NCBI GenBank assembly: GCA_013288465.1
Contig: JABDBT010000097.1
Span: 1 to 8,606 of the forward strand
Direction: 5' to 3'
DNA: 8,606 nucleotides
From: Bacteroidota bacterium
Lineage (GTDB): Bacteria > Bacteroidota > Bacteroidia > Sphingobacteriales > Sphingobacteriaceae
Shown: positions 1-6,432 of the stretch, piece by piece
How positions within the stretch are numbered: position 1 is the first letter of the stretch
Layout of the letters: each line of letters starts with the position of its first letter
Program-made: the position numbers and the translations under genes
Notes under the pieces: generated by a model
What the model was told of the DNA's origin: nothing
What the model saw: only the letters and a program-made list of their open reading frames with translations
The model's database searches: none

Positions 1-684
1 AAACCCGAATCATTGGCAAACTTTGCACAGTTTGCTGCCCGGTTTGGTTATAAGATCAATACCAAATCTGACAAGGAAACGGCCAAATCGCTCAACTATT
101 TGATGGAAGATGTGGAAGGTAAAAAAGAGCAAAACGTATTAACACACCTGGCAATCAGGTCAATGGCAAAAGCTATTTATACCACTAAGGGCAGCAGCCA
201 TTACGGTTTGGCGTTTGACCATTATACCCACTTCACCTCTCCCATTCGCCGCTACCCGGATGTAATGGTTCACCGCCTGCTTTTTCACTATCTAAGTGGT
301 GGCCAGTCGGTTAACGCCGAGCATTATGAAAAACTTTGCCAGCATAGCTCGCAAATGGAAAAGAAAGCGGCTGATGCCGAACGCTCATCTGTAAAGTACA
401 AACAGGCCGAGTTTTTAAAAGACCAGGTTGGCAGTATTTACAGTGGCGTAATTTCGGGTGTTACCGAATGGGGCATGTATGTAGAGATCATTGAAAATAA
501 ATGCGAAGGCATGATCAGGCTGCGCGATATTACAGATGATTTTTATACTTTAGACGAGAAAAATTACGCTATAATCGGCCAGCGAAAAAAGAAGGTTTAT
601 CAACTGGGCGATGAAGTACAGATCAGGGTAAAAAACGTTGATCTCACTAAAAAGCAAATTGATTTTTCGTTGGTACAGAGTTAG
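1..684 (+). CDS. rnr: Ribonuclease R, C-terminal part (5' end outside window)
   Basis: This is the 3' part of a processive 3'-to-5' exoribonuclease of the RNB (RNase II/R) family, which degrades structured RNA in the cytoplasm. The frame is open from the first base, so the gene begins upstream; the apparent TTG start at 13 is only an internal Leu. Counting from the first codon, residues 65-95 carry the RNB signature HYTHFTSPIRRYPD, with the conserved SPIRRYPD at 80-87. An S1 RNA-binding domain starts near residue 143 (VGSIYSGVISGVTEWGMYVE) and runs to the end, finishing DFSLVQS. RNase R (RNB then S1) fits better than RNase II, though the N-terminal cold-shock domains are not visible. There is no long Lys-rich tail like that of the E. 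coli enzyme. The gene ends with TAG, directly followed by the palindromic repeat block at 691-776, which may act as its 3' hairpin. Confidence 0.93.
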   Translation, partial: KPESLANFAQFAARFGYKINTKSDKETAKSLNYLMEDVEGKKEQNVLTHLAIRSMAKAIYTTKGSSHYGLAFDHYTHFTSPIRRYPDVMVHRLLFHYLSGGQSVNAEHYEKLCQHSSQMEKKAADAERSSVKYKQAEFLKDQVGSIYSGVISGVTEWGMYVEIIENKCEGMIRLRDITDDFYTLDEKNYAIIGQRKKKVYQLGDEVQIRVKNVDLTKKQIDFSLVQS

Positions 685-690
685 TTAAGA

Positions 691-776
691 GTTGATTGGG
701 TTGTAGAAGTTGAAGTGGTTGTAAGCTTAACATTTACAACACTTACAACCTCTGCAACACTTACAACATTTACAAC
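691..776. repeat. 9-bp periodic repeat block forming an imperfect palindrome
   Basis: Nine consecutive 9-bp units can be read by eye. Four on the left begin GTTG: GTTGATTGG (691), GTTGTAGAA (700), GTTGAAGTG (709), GTTGTAAGC (718). After a 5-nt spacer (727-731), five on the right end CAAC: ATTTACAAC (732), ACTTACAAC (741), CTCTGCAAC (750), ACTTACAAC (759), ATTTACAAC (768). The right units are reverse-complement versions of the left ones, so 700-725 can pair with 742-767 (21 of 26 positions by hand count). The right half is also ordered A-B-C-B-A. It fills the gap between the RNase R stop and the ATG of the prenyl synthase. It may act as a hairpin at the mRNA 3' end or as an intergenic repeat element; the function is not shown by the sequence. 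Confidence 0.85.
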
Positions 777-780
777 CAAA

Positions 781-1755
781 ATGAAAAAATTAGAAGATCT
801 ACAGCAAATTATAAGTAACGCGGTTACCAAACTAAGCTTTCCTACCCACCCTGCCGAATTATACGAGCCCATAAAATACATCTTATCCATTGGCGGCAAA
901 CGTATGCGCCCTGCCCTGCTATTGATGGCTTGCGATCTTTTTGGCGGAAAGGTTGAAGATGCGCTGTCTCCGGCTTTGGCTATAGAGGTATTTCACAACT
1001 TTACGCTGATGCACGATGACATTATGGATAATGCGCCCTTGCGTCGCGGCAGAACTACCGTTCATGAGCGCTGGAACCAGAATGTAGCCATTCTATCGGG
1101 CGATGTAATGTTGATTGAAGGCTATAAACTCATGATGCAGGTAGAAAACCGACTATTACGGCAGATATTGGATATTTTTAACAATACCGCGGTGGGCGTG
1201 TGCGAGGGGCAACAAATTGATATGGAGTTTGAGCAGCGTAATGATGTGGTAATTGATGAGTATATCAATATGATCCGCTTAAAAACAGCTGTGGTATTGG
1301 GCGGCGCTTTAAAAATTGGCGCTTTAATTGGCGGGGCCGAATTAAAAGACGCCGAACTGCTATCTGATTTCGGCGAGCATTTAGGTATTGCCTTCCAGCT
1401 ACAGGATGATATATTGGATGTTTACGGCGATCCTGAGAAGTTTGGCAAACTAGTAGGCGGCGATATCATATCCAACAAAAAAACCTACCTGTTGATCAAA
1501 GCGCTTGAACTGGCAAAAGACGAAAAAGCTTTGGAATTGACCGACCTGTTGATCAATAAAAAGTTTGAAAATACCGAAAAAGTAAAAGCAGTAACCGACA
1601 TCTATAATAGCCTGGATGTAAGGCAATATGCCGAAACTGCCATGCAGTGCTATGCCGATAAAGCTTTTAAAGCACTGGACGAGATAAACCTCCCCGACGA
1701 CCATAAACAATACCTGCGCGATTTTGCGGATGGGTTAATGGTGAGGGAGAATTAA
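781..1755 (+). CDS. Polyprenyl (geranylgeranyl/farnesyl-type) diphosphate synthase
   Basis: Trans-isoprenyl diphosphate synthase, which condenses isopentenyl diphosphate onto an allylic primer in isoprenoid/quinone precursor synthesis in the cytosol. It has 324 residues from ATG 781. The IPP-binding GGKR is at 38-41, the first Asp-rich motif DDIMD at 79-83 followed by RRGR, and the second, DDILD, at 209-213 (LQDDILDVYGDPEKFGK). Both Asp triads are intact, so it should be active. The frame stays open upstream to a GTG at 715, but that extension would be encoded by the 9-bp repeat block and reads as Thr-rich filler, so ATG 781 is preferred. The residue five before the first motif is Phe74; E. 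coli octaprenyl synthase has Ala there, which suggests a shorter product (about C15-C20). That is inference, so no gene symbol is given. The next gene starts 13 nt after the stop. Confidence 0.92.
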   Translation: MKKLEDLQQIISNAVTKLSFPTHPAELYEPIKYILSIGGKRMRPALLLMACDLFGGKVEDALSPALAIEVFHNFTLMHDDIMDNAPLRRGRTTVHERWNQNVAILSGDVMLIEGYKLMMQVENRLLRQILDIFNNTAVGVCEGQQIDMEFEQRNDVVIDEYINMIRLKTAVVLGGALKIGALIGGAELKDAELLSDFGEHLGIAFQLQDDILDVYGDPEKFGKLVGGDIISNKKTYLLIKALELAKDEKALELTDLLINKKFENTEKVKAVTDIYNSLDVRQYAETAMQCYADKAFKALDEINLPDDHKQYLRDFADGLMVREN

Positions 1756-1768
1756 TTATATTTGAGTT

Positions 1769-2197
1769 ATGAGAAAACTATTACTAATAGCTGCTTTAGC
1801 AATATTTTGTTTTACGACAAGGGCTCAAAGTGCTAACATGAAGGATGTTAAGGAAACAAAGGAAAGACTTGTTGTGGATACTTTGCGCGATATCAGAAGG
1901 GATACATTAATATTTCAGCGCGCTGAAATAGAGCCTGATTTCCCGGGAGGTATGGGTGCGTTTTATAAATACATAGCTAATAATATAAAAAGTACAGGCT
2001 CCACTGGAAAAGTGTTCATTTCATTTCTTGTAGAAAAAGATGGCAGTTTAACTCGTATAAAAATTGAACGGGGGTTATCAGAAAATGCTGACCAAGAAGC
2101 AATAAGGTTAATAAGGCAATCACCTAAATGGAAGCCAGGTACGTTATTAGGCCGTCCTGTACGCGTTTTTTATACTGTTCCAATAACTTTTAAATAG
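1769..2197 (+). CDS. Secreted TonB C-terminal-domain protein (copy 1)
   Basis: A 142-residue protein with an N-terminal signal peptide (MRKLLLIAALAIFCFTTRAQ, likely cleaved near TRA-Q) and a C-terminal TonB-like domain from about residue 58. Hallmarks are FPGG at 58-61, AFYKYI, TGKVFISFLVEKDGS, the RGL turn, SPKWKPG with W121-K-P-G124, and PVRVFYTVPITFK at the end. In full-length TonB this domain contacts the TonB box of outer-membrane receptors. Here there is no retained transmembrane anchor or proline-rich linker, so it is probably a free periplasmic protein whose partner is unknown. It starts 13 nt after the prenyl synthase and may share its transcript. It is AT-richer than copy 2 and closer in wording to copy 3 (FYKYI, SPKWKP). 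Family membership is firm; a role in energy transduction is not. Confidence 0.85.
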   Translation: MRKLLLIAALAIFCFTTRAQSANMKDVKETKERLVVDTLRDIRRDTLIFQRAEIEPDFPGGMGAFYKYIANNIKSTGSTGKVFISFLVEKDGSLTRIKIERGLSENADQEAIRLIRQSPKWKPGTLLGRPVRVFYTVPITFK

Positions 2198-2225
2198 TTT
2201 ATATTCTTGTAATTTCTCCGGGTAA

Positions 2226-2254
2226 TTGTAAGTGTTAGAAAATCTGTAACTTTA
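2226..2254 (+). promoter_or_regulatory. Candidate Bacteroidota-type promoter for TonB-C copy 2
   Basis: TTG at 2226-2228 and TAACTTTA at 2247-2254 are 18 nt apart. This resembles the Bacteroidota -33 TTG / -7 TAnnTTTG promoter, with one mismatch in the last base of the -7 box. It sits in the only gap above 30 nt (2198-2269) between the prenyl synthase and TonB-C copy 3, and could start a TonB-C2/M1/TonB-C3 transcript. A small inverted repeat, GTAAC-TTTAT-GTTAC, overlaps it at 2246-2260. Assigned by eye only. Confidence 0.35.
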
Positions 2255-2269
2255 TGTTACGATTATAAC

Positions 2270-2680
2270 ATGAAAACGTTTTTACTTATTCTTGTTACTG
2301 CTATTTTCTCGGGCAACCTCTATGCTCAAAAAGCCGATACACCAATTACCGACAACGATAAAATATACACCACCCCGGTTGAAGTAATGCCCGAATATAA
2401 AGGCGGCATCGAACGGCTTTATAACCGCCTGGAGCATATTCGTTATGTGTTTTTTGATCGGATGAGAAATATAGAAGGGAAAGTTTGGGTGTCGCTAATT
2501 ATTGAAAAAGACGGAAGCGTTAACGATGTAAAAATGCTGCGTGGCTTAACAGAAGAGCAGGATAAAGAAGTAATAAGAGTTGTTAAAAACCTCCGGAAAT
2601 GGAAACCGGGTATGCATAATGGCAAACCGGTGAGGGTGCAATACACCATCCCTATAGATTTTAAAATGATCAAATCGTAG
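2270..2680 (+). CDS. Secreted TonB C-terminal-domain protein (copy 2)
   Basis: A 136-residue paralogue of the flanking TonB-C proteins. The signal peptide is MKTFLLILVTAIFSGNLYAQ, cleaved probably at YA-Q. After a short spacer the domain begins near Tyr43 (YKGG 43-46), continues through IEGKVWVSLIIEKDGSVNDVKMLRGL, reaches W111-K-P-G, and ends PVRVQYTIPIDFKMIKS. No membrane anchor remains after cleavage. It is richer in GC-ending codons than copies 1 and 3, and diverges more in the region between the GG motif and the strand GKVWV, where a Tyr/Phe/Arg-rich stretch replaces FYKYI. The M1 peptidase gene starts 26 nt downstream, so the two are probably cotranscribed. The domain call is solid; the biological partner is unknown. 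Confidence 0.85.
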   Translation: MKTFLLILVTAIFSGNLYAQKADTPITDNDKIYTTPVEVMPEYKGGIERLYNRLEHIRYVFFDRMRNIEGKVWVSLIIEKDGSVNDVKMLRGLTEEQDKEVIRVVKNLRKWKPGMHNGKPVRVQYTIPIDFKMIKS

Positions 2681-2706
2681 AAACAAAAACACTAAACCAT
2701 ATCTAA

Positions 2707-4305
2707 ATGCGCAAAACCATTATACTCATTGCATTGCTGTTTGCCGGCCAGCTATATGCACAAAAATTACATACCCTTACCAACGGGGGCAAATTAAAAC
2801 CTGAACAGGCCATAATGGATGTGAGGCATTACACAATTGCCCTGAATGTAGATATTGCTAATAAGTCTATTGATGGTTATACCACGGTAGATGTTATTAT
2901 GGCACAGCCAACACATGTGATTTTACTCGATCTGCTGGATTCATTTAAAGTAAGCAAAGTATTGGTCAACAATAAGCCGCAGAATTTTGATTATAAAAAT
3001 GATATGATCAAAATAAACCTGGATAATGAATTACCCGCCGGAAAGGCAAGTGTAAAGGTATTTTATGGCGGCAAACCTCATGTAGCACGCAATCCGCCCT
3101 GGGATGATGGTTTTATTTGGACAACCGACTCAACCGGGCACCCGTGGATGGCCATTACTGCCGAAGCCGCAGGCGGAAAGCTATATTTTCCCTGTAAAGA
3201 TCACCCTTCGGACGAACCGAACGAAGGCGTTGATATGATTATTACCGTACCGAAAGAACTGGTAGTGGCCGGTCCGGGATTACTGCAGAGCGTAACCAAA
3301 CATGGTAAAACCGCCACTTTTCACTGGAAAACAAATTATACCATTAATAACTACAGCATTATTTTCGATGCCGGCGATTATGCCGTGGTTACCCGTAATT
3401 ATACAACAGTTGACGGGCATGTGGTGCCCATGCAGTTTTACGTATTAAAGGAACATGAAGCTAAGGCGGCACATCACCTGGAGATATTGGAGAAAACGGT
3501 ACACGAACAGGAAAAATACTTTGGCGAATACCCGTGGGCAAAAGAAAAGATAGGTATTGTTGAAACTTCGCACCTGGGTATGGAACATGAAACCATGAAT
3601 GCTTATGGCAATAAATTTCGTTATACCAAAGTTGGCGGCGAAGATTATGACGGTTTAATGCACCACGAGTTTGGCCACGAATGGTGGGGAAACAAAGTAA
3701 CCGCTAAAGATTGGGCCGACTATTGGATACATGAAGGCATCTGTACGTATGGCGATGCTTTATACACGCGCGAATTTGAAGGTGAGGAGGCGTATATCAA
3801 AAGCTTCCAGCGCAGTGCCCTTTCTTTCGAAAACAAGATACCTATTGTTATTGGTAAGGATATTGATGAGGAAACCGCCTACAATAATGATATTTATGGT
3901 AAAGGCGCGTTCTTTATGCATACCATTTGTTATGTAATGGGCGAAGACGCGTTTTTCCCGGCACTTAAAAAGTTTGTTACTTCTCCCAAATACACCTATG
4001 ACAACCTGGTTACTACAGATGATGTGGAACAGTTTTTCAGCCAGGAATCGGGCCGCGACCTGAAACCTTTGTTTGACCTGTATTTACGTTCGGTTAACAA
4101 GCTCGAAGTACATGTTAAGCAACAGCGTAATAGCCGTTATTTAATTCAGCTGCAAAACATGAGTATCCCCCTGCCTATGGATATAACTACCGATGCCGGA
4201 ACAAAAAGGATGATAGTTGACAGTAAAGGTTTGGTGGTTGACAGTAAAACCATGCCGGTTATTGATGCTAATACGTTTTACTTGAAGAAAGTGATAATGG
4301 AGTAA
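2707..4305 (+). CDS. Secreted M1-family zinc metallopeptidase (aminopeptidase N-like)
   Basis: A 532-residue M1 peptidase, expected to remove N-terminal residues from peptides in the periplasm or outside the cell. The signal peptide is MRKTIILIALLFAGQLYAQ. An N-terminal beta-saddle domain (about 30-215) precedes the thermolysin-like catalytic domain. Zinc site: HEFGH with His320, Glu321, His324, and the third ligand Glu343, exactly 18 residues after His324 (HEXXH-18-E). Tyr397 in YGKG matches the transition-state tyrosine. The substrate-binding GXMEN motif appears as GMEHE (291-295): Glu293 is kept, Asn is replaced by His. It ends after a short beta-rich tail, without the long C-terminal helical domain of E. 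coli PepN. There is no lipoprotein Cys or evident type IX sorting domain. It lies 26 nt after TonB-C copy 2 and 4 nt before copy 3, pointing to one operon. Confidence 0.93.
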   Translation: MRKTIILIALLFAGQLYAQKLHTLTNGGKLKPEQAIMDVRHYTIALNVDIANKSIDGYTTVDVIMAQPTHVILLDLLDSFKVSKVLVNNKPQNFDYKNDMIKINLDNELPAGKASVKVFYGGKPHVARNPPWDDGFIWTTDSTGHPWMAITAEAAGGKLYFPCKDHPSDEPNEGVDMIITVPKELVVAGPGLLQSVTKHGKTATFHWKTNYTINNYSIIFDAGDYAVVTRNYTTVDGHVVPMQFYVLKEHEAKAAHHLEILEKTVHEQEKYFGEYPWAKEKIGIVETSHLGMEHETMNAYGNKFRYTKVGGEDYDGLMHHEFGHEWWGNKVTAKDWADYWIHEGICTYGDALYTREFEGEEAYIKSFQRSALSFENKIPIVIGKDIDEETAYNNDIYGKGAFFMHTICYVMGEDAFFPALKKFVTSPKYTYDNLVTTDDVEQFFSQESGRDLKPLFDLYLRSVNKLEVHVKQQRNSRYLIQLQNMSIPLPMDITTDAGTKRMIVDSKGLVVDSKTMPVIDANTFYLKKVIME

Positions 4306-4309
4306 TACA

Positions 4310-4750
4310 ATGAAAAATATTTTATTGCTTGTCTATCTTGTTTTGATAGCATTTATCTCAAATGCGCAAAAGGTCGACTATATATATCAAAGCTGCCAAA
4401 CATCGCTTGATAAAGATAAGGTTGGTATAGTAGTAGTACATGATCCAGGTCTTATTTTTGACACATGCCCTCAATTTTCAAAGGGGGAAGCTGCTTTTTA
4501 TAAATATATATCTCGTAATCTCCATTTCCCTAAAGGGCAGGAAGAGGTAACCGGAAAAGTATGGGTAAGAATGGTTATAGAAAAAAATGGCAACATTACC
4601 AATGTCTCTATAGTGCGTGGTGTAACCAACGAAATGAACAAGGAAGCTCTAAGAGTAATTAAAGCGTCACCTAAATGGAAACCCGCTATTCTTAACAGAA
4701 AACCTGTTCGTAGTTATTATTTTGTGCCGGTAAATTTTACAATTTATTAA
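4310..4750 (+). CDS. Secreted TonB C-terminal-domain protein (copy 3)
   Basis: A 146-residue protein starting 4 nt after the M1 peptidase stop, so almost certainly cotranscribed. The signal peptide is MKNILLLVYLVLIAFISNAQ. The spacer contains two Cys (SCQTSLDK and FDTCPQF) absent from copies 1 and 2, which could form a disulfide in the periplasm (inference). The TonB-C domain follows: KGEAAFYKYI, VTGKVWVRMVIEKNGN, VRGV, SPKWKPA with W123, and PVRSYYFVPVNFTIY. The usual PGG is replaced by SKGE. Like copy 1 it is AT-rich and uses SPKWKP; copy 2 is the outlier. It converges with gpmA on the other strand, the stops being 20 nt apart. Confidence 0.85.
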   Translation: MKNILLLVYLVLIAFISNAQKVDYIYQSCQTSLDKDKVGIVVVHDPGLIFDTCPQFSKGEAAFYKYISRNLHFPKGQEEVTGKVWVRMVIEKNGNITNVSIVRGVTNEMNKEALRVIKASPKWKPAILNRKPVRSYYFVPVNFTIY

Positions 4751-4754
4751 TGAA

Positions 4755-4784
4755 TTATTTGATATTGCGATTACTCCAAATAAT
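4755..4784. terminator. Possible weak bidirectional hairpin between converging genes
   Basis: ATTATTTG (4755-4762) and CAAATAAT (4777-4784) are a perfect 8-bp inverted repeat with a 14-nt loop. It spans the gap between TonB-C copy 3 and gpmA and runs into the gpmA 3' end. It is AT-rich with no clear T-tract, so a terminator role is only a possibility. Confidence 0.25.
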
Positions 4785-5452
4785 AATGCCTTATCTTGTT
4801 CAACTCATCATCTAACTCATAAACCCAGGGCACCGCAGTTGGTATTTCAAGTTGGGTCACCTCTTCATTTGTCAGGTTATCAATATATTTTATCAATGCG
4901 CGTAAACTATTACCATGCGCACAGATGATCACTTTCTGGTTTTTTCTAATTGTCGGAATAATGGTTTCGTTCCAAAATGGTAATACCCTTGCCATAGTTT
5001 CTTTCAGTTAGCGGGAGTTCGCGCTCGGTAAGGTCAATATAACGCAGGTCATGGCCGGGATAACGTTCATCATCTTTGGTGATTTGAGGCGGATAAGCAT
5101 TGGGATCTCTGCGCCAAAGTTGAACTTGTTCTTCACCATATTTAGCAATAATTTCCGCTTTATTTAAACCTTGTAAAGCCCCATAAAACCGTTCATTTAA
5201 CCGCCATGATTTCTGCACCGGTATCCATAAATGATCCAACTCTCCCAACACAATATGCAATATTTTAATTGACCGCTTTAATACCGAAGTAAAACCTGCG
5301 TCAAAATTGTAATCATATTTCTTCAGCACCTCTCCCGCCCTTTTTGCCTGTTGGTAACCTTCTTCCGAAAGGTCAACATCCGTCCAGCCCGTAAAACGAT
5401 TTTCGCGGTTATAAATACTCTCGCCATGGCGTATCAATACTAACTTTTGCAT
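4771..5452 (-). pseudogene. gpmA: 2,3-bisphosphoglycerate-dependent phosphoglycerate mutase, frameshifted
   Basis: Interconverts 3- and 2-phosphoglycerate in glycolysis/gluconeogenesis. From ATG 5452 the protein reads [10 protein letters not shown] (phosphohistidine His9), [47 protein letters not shown] and ELPLTE, all classic dPGM motifs. At about 4996-5006 the frame is lost: the original frame runs to a stop at 4946 with an unrelated tail, while the true C-terminus ([14 protein letters not shown], then AHGNSLRALIKYIDN) continues in another frame to 4771. E. coli GpmA reads ELPLTESLALT at this point, so about three codons are reduced to one base, i.e. 8 nt missing. Restoring them gives 229 residues, close to the family size. 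The second catalytic His (AHGNS, about 4906-4920) lies beyond the shift, so the truncated product should be inactive. A sequencing error is possible but an 8-nt loss is unusual for one. A GTG/ATG restart giving a working C-terminal piece is unlikely. Confidence 0.88.
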
Positions 5453-5476
5453 ATCTACTTATTATTGAGGTAACAA

Positions 5477-5484
5477 CAAATATA
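5477..5484 (-). promoter_or_regulatory. Candidate -7 element of the gpmA promoter
   Basis: On the minus strand this reads TATATTTG, an exact match to the Bacteroidota -7 consensus TAnnTTTG. It lies 24 nt upstream of the gpmA ATG, leaving room for a short 5' leader. No convincing TTG is present at the -33 position, so support is partial. Confidence 0.4.
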
Positions 5485-5527
5485 ACCATGGGTTTTGATT
5501 TGATTTTTCCTTTAACGAATTATACCA

Positions 5528-5560
5528 AAAAAGGGTCACCCGTATTGGGCAACCCTTTTT
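5528..5560 (-). terminator. Rho-independent terminator of the minus-strand OmpA gene
   Basis: AAAAAGGGT (5528-5536) pairs with ACCCTTTTT (5552-5560), a 9-bp outer stem. Inside it, after a 2x2 mismatch, CCC (5539-5541) pairs with GGG (5547-5549) around a 5-nt loop. Read on the minus strand it ends in a T-run and lies 22 nt after the OmpA stop at 5582. It separates that gene from gpmA. A T-run also follows on the plus strand, so it could work both ways. Confidence 0.8.
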
Positions 5561-5581
5561 ATTATCATTAATTTTTAGCTA

Positions 5582-6418
5582 TTAATATAATGTAAACTCA
5601 ACGCGACGGTTGATCTGGCGTCCTTTTTCTGTTTTATTGGTAGCAATAGGATGTGCTTTTCCATAACCTTCGGCCTGTATATTTGATGCACTTGCACCCT
5701 GGCTTACTAAGTAAGTTTTTACTGATTCTGCACGATCTTTTGATAATTGAAGGTTATAGCCAACCGAACCAACATTATCAGTATAACCTGCTAATTTTAA
5801 GTTAAAACCTTTTTCAACTAACAATTGAGCAACTTTTTGCAGGCTTGGCAATGAATGATCACGTATAGTTGCTTTCGCAAAATCAAATTCAAGATTCCTG
5901 ATAGCTTCTTTAACAATCGCCCTGTCTTGTTCTGTTACATAAACCTTTACATCGGGTTTATTCATAACCAGCGGGCATCCTGCGCCATCAACTTTAACTC
6001 CTGCCGGTGTGTTAGGGCATTTGTCAAAGAAATCAGAAACACCATCGCCGTCGCTATCCATGGTAAGTTTTGCAAAATTTGCATTCATTTGATCAAGCGC
6101 ACTTCTGATTCCACTTAAATCATTCCTGGTTGCATCCAAATCTCTACGTAACCTTTCATTACGCGCTCTTTCAGCTTCTTGTTGCATTTGCAACCTTTGC
6201 TCGTCCATTAAATATTCTGAACGCATAGATGCTACAGGATTATGAGTTGCCAACTGTGGTTTTGAACGTGGCCCCAGGGCAAATTCCAATCCGGCATGTG
6301 CGTATGAATATTTGTCGTTTGTTGTGCCATAGTTATAGCCGTCTAAATTATCACCATCAACAAAACTAACCTGGTAACCAAGCTTGATTACGCGGCCGAT
6401 ATAAGTGCTAATATTACT
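5582..6418 (-). pseudogene. OmpA-family outer-membrane protein, 5'-truncated (copy A)
   Basis: C-terminal part of an OmpA-like protein: beta-barrel in the outer membrane plus a peptidoglycan-binding periplasmic domain. Visible from the break: end of the barrel (LGYQVSFVDGDNLDGYNYG, AGLEFALG), a polar coiled-coil-like linker (about 6070-6220, Gln/Glu/Arg-rich), a TSP3 calcium repeat (MDSDGDGVSDFFDKCPNTPAG, starting at 6061), then the OmpA_C domain with GYTDNVGSVGYNLQLSKDRAESVKTYL and NRRVEFTLY at the stop. Going upstream, the frame meets TAA at about 6419-6421, just where the sequence becomes the antisense of the neighbouring OmpA gene. By comparison with the paralogues roughly 186 N-terminal residues, including signal peptide and most barrel strands, are gone. 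A TTG at 6289 could start a frame, but it would give a protein with no export signal. A strong terminator follows it. Confidence 0.85.
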
Positions 6419-6432
6419 TTAGCCAATATAAG
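6395..6432. other. Head-to-head junction between two 5'-truncated ompA paralogues
   Basis: Left of about 6409 the minus strand encodes OmpA copy A; from about 6416-6419 the plus strand encodes OmpA copy B (LANISWRHKKGVIQPY). There is no intergenic DNA between them. The transition contains TAATATTA (6409-6416), a perfect 8-bp palindrome. A near-identical 11-bp direct repeat flanks it: GCCGATATAAG (6395-6405) and GCCAATATAAG (6422-6432). The joint is thus at a site of short homology. Exact breakpoint within 6409-6421 cannot be fixed by eye. Confidence 0.75.

Noticed and set aside
715..780. Extension of the prenyl synthase to GTG 715 (22 extra residues, Thr-rich)
   Set aside because: The extra codons come from the 9-bp repeat block and have no family resemblance; ATG 781 gives the normal N-terminus.
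681..899. Minus-strand open frame of 72 codons opposite the repeat block and prenyl synthase start
   Set aside because: It is the antisense of the repeats and of the synthase coding sequence, with a Val/Ser/Thr-rich translation typical of repeat shadows.
1757..1764. TATATTTG just before TonB-C copy 1, an exact match to the -7 promoter consensus
   Set aside because: It lies 4 nt before the ATG with no TTG at the right distance upstream. A transcript would be leaderless; AT-rich sequence gives such matches by chance.
4771..4995. Separate 74-residue minus-strand gene starting MARVLPFW
   Set aside because: It is the C-terminal part of phosphoglycerate mutase (AHGNSLRALIKYIDN) after the frameshift; its Met is internal to the family alignment.
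6411..6420. Programmed fusion or readthrough joining the two OmpA fragments into one protein
   Set aside because: They are on opposite strands and point away from each other, so no transcript can join them.
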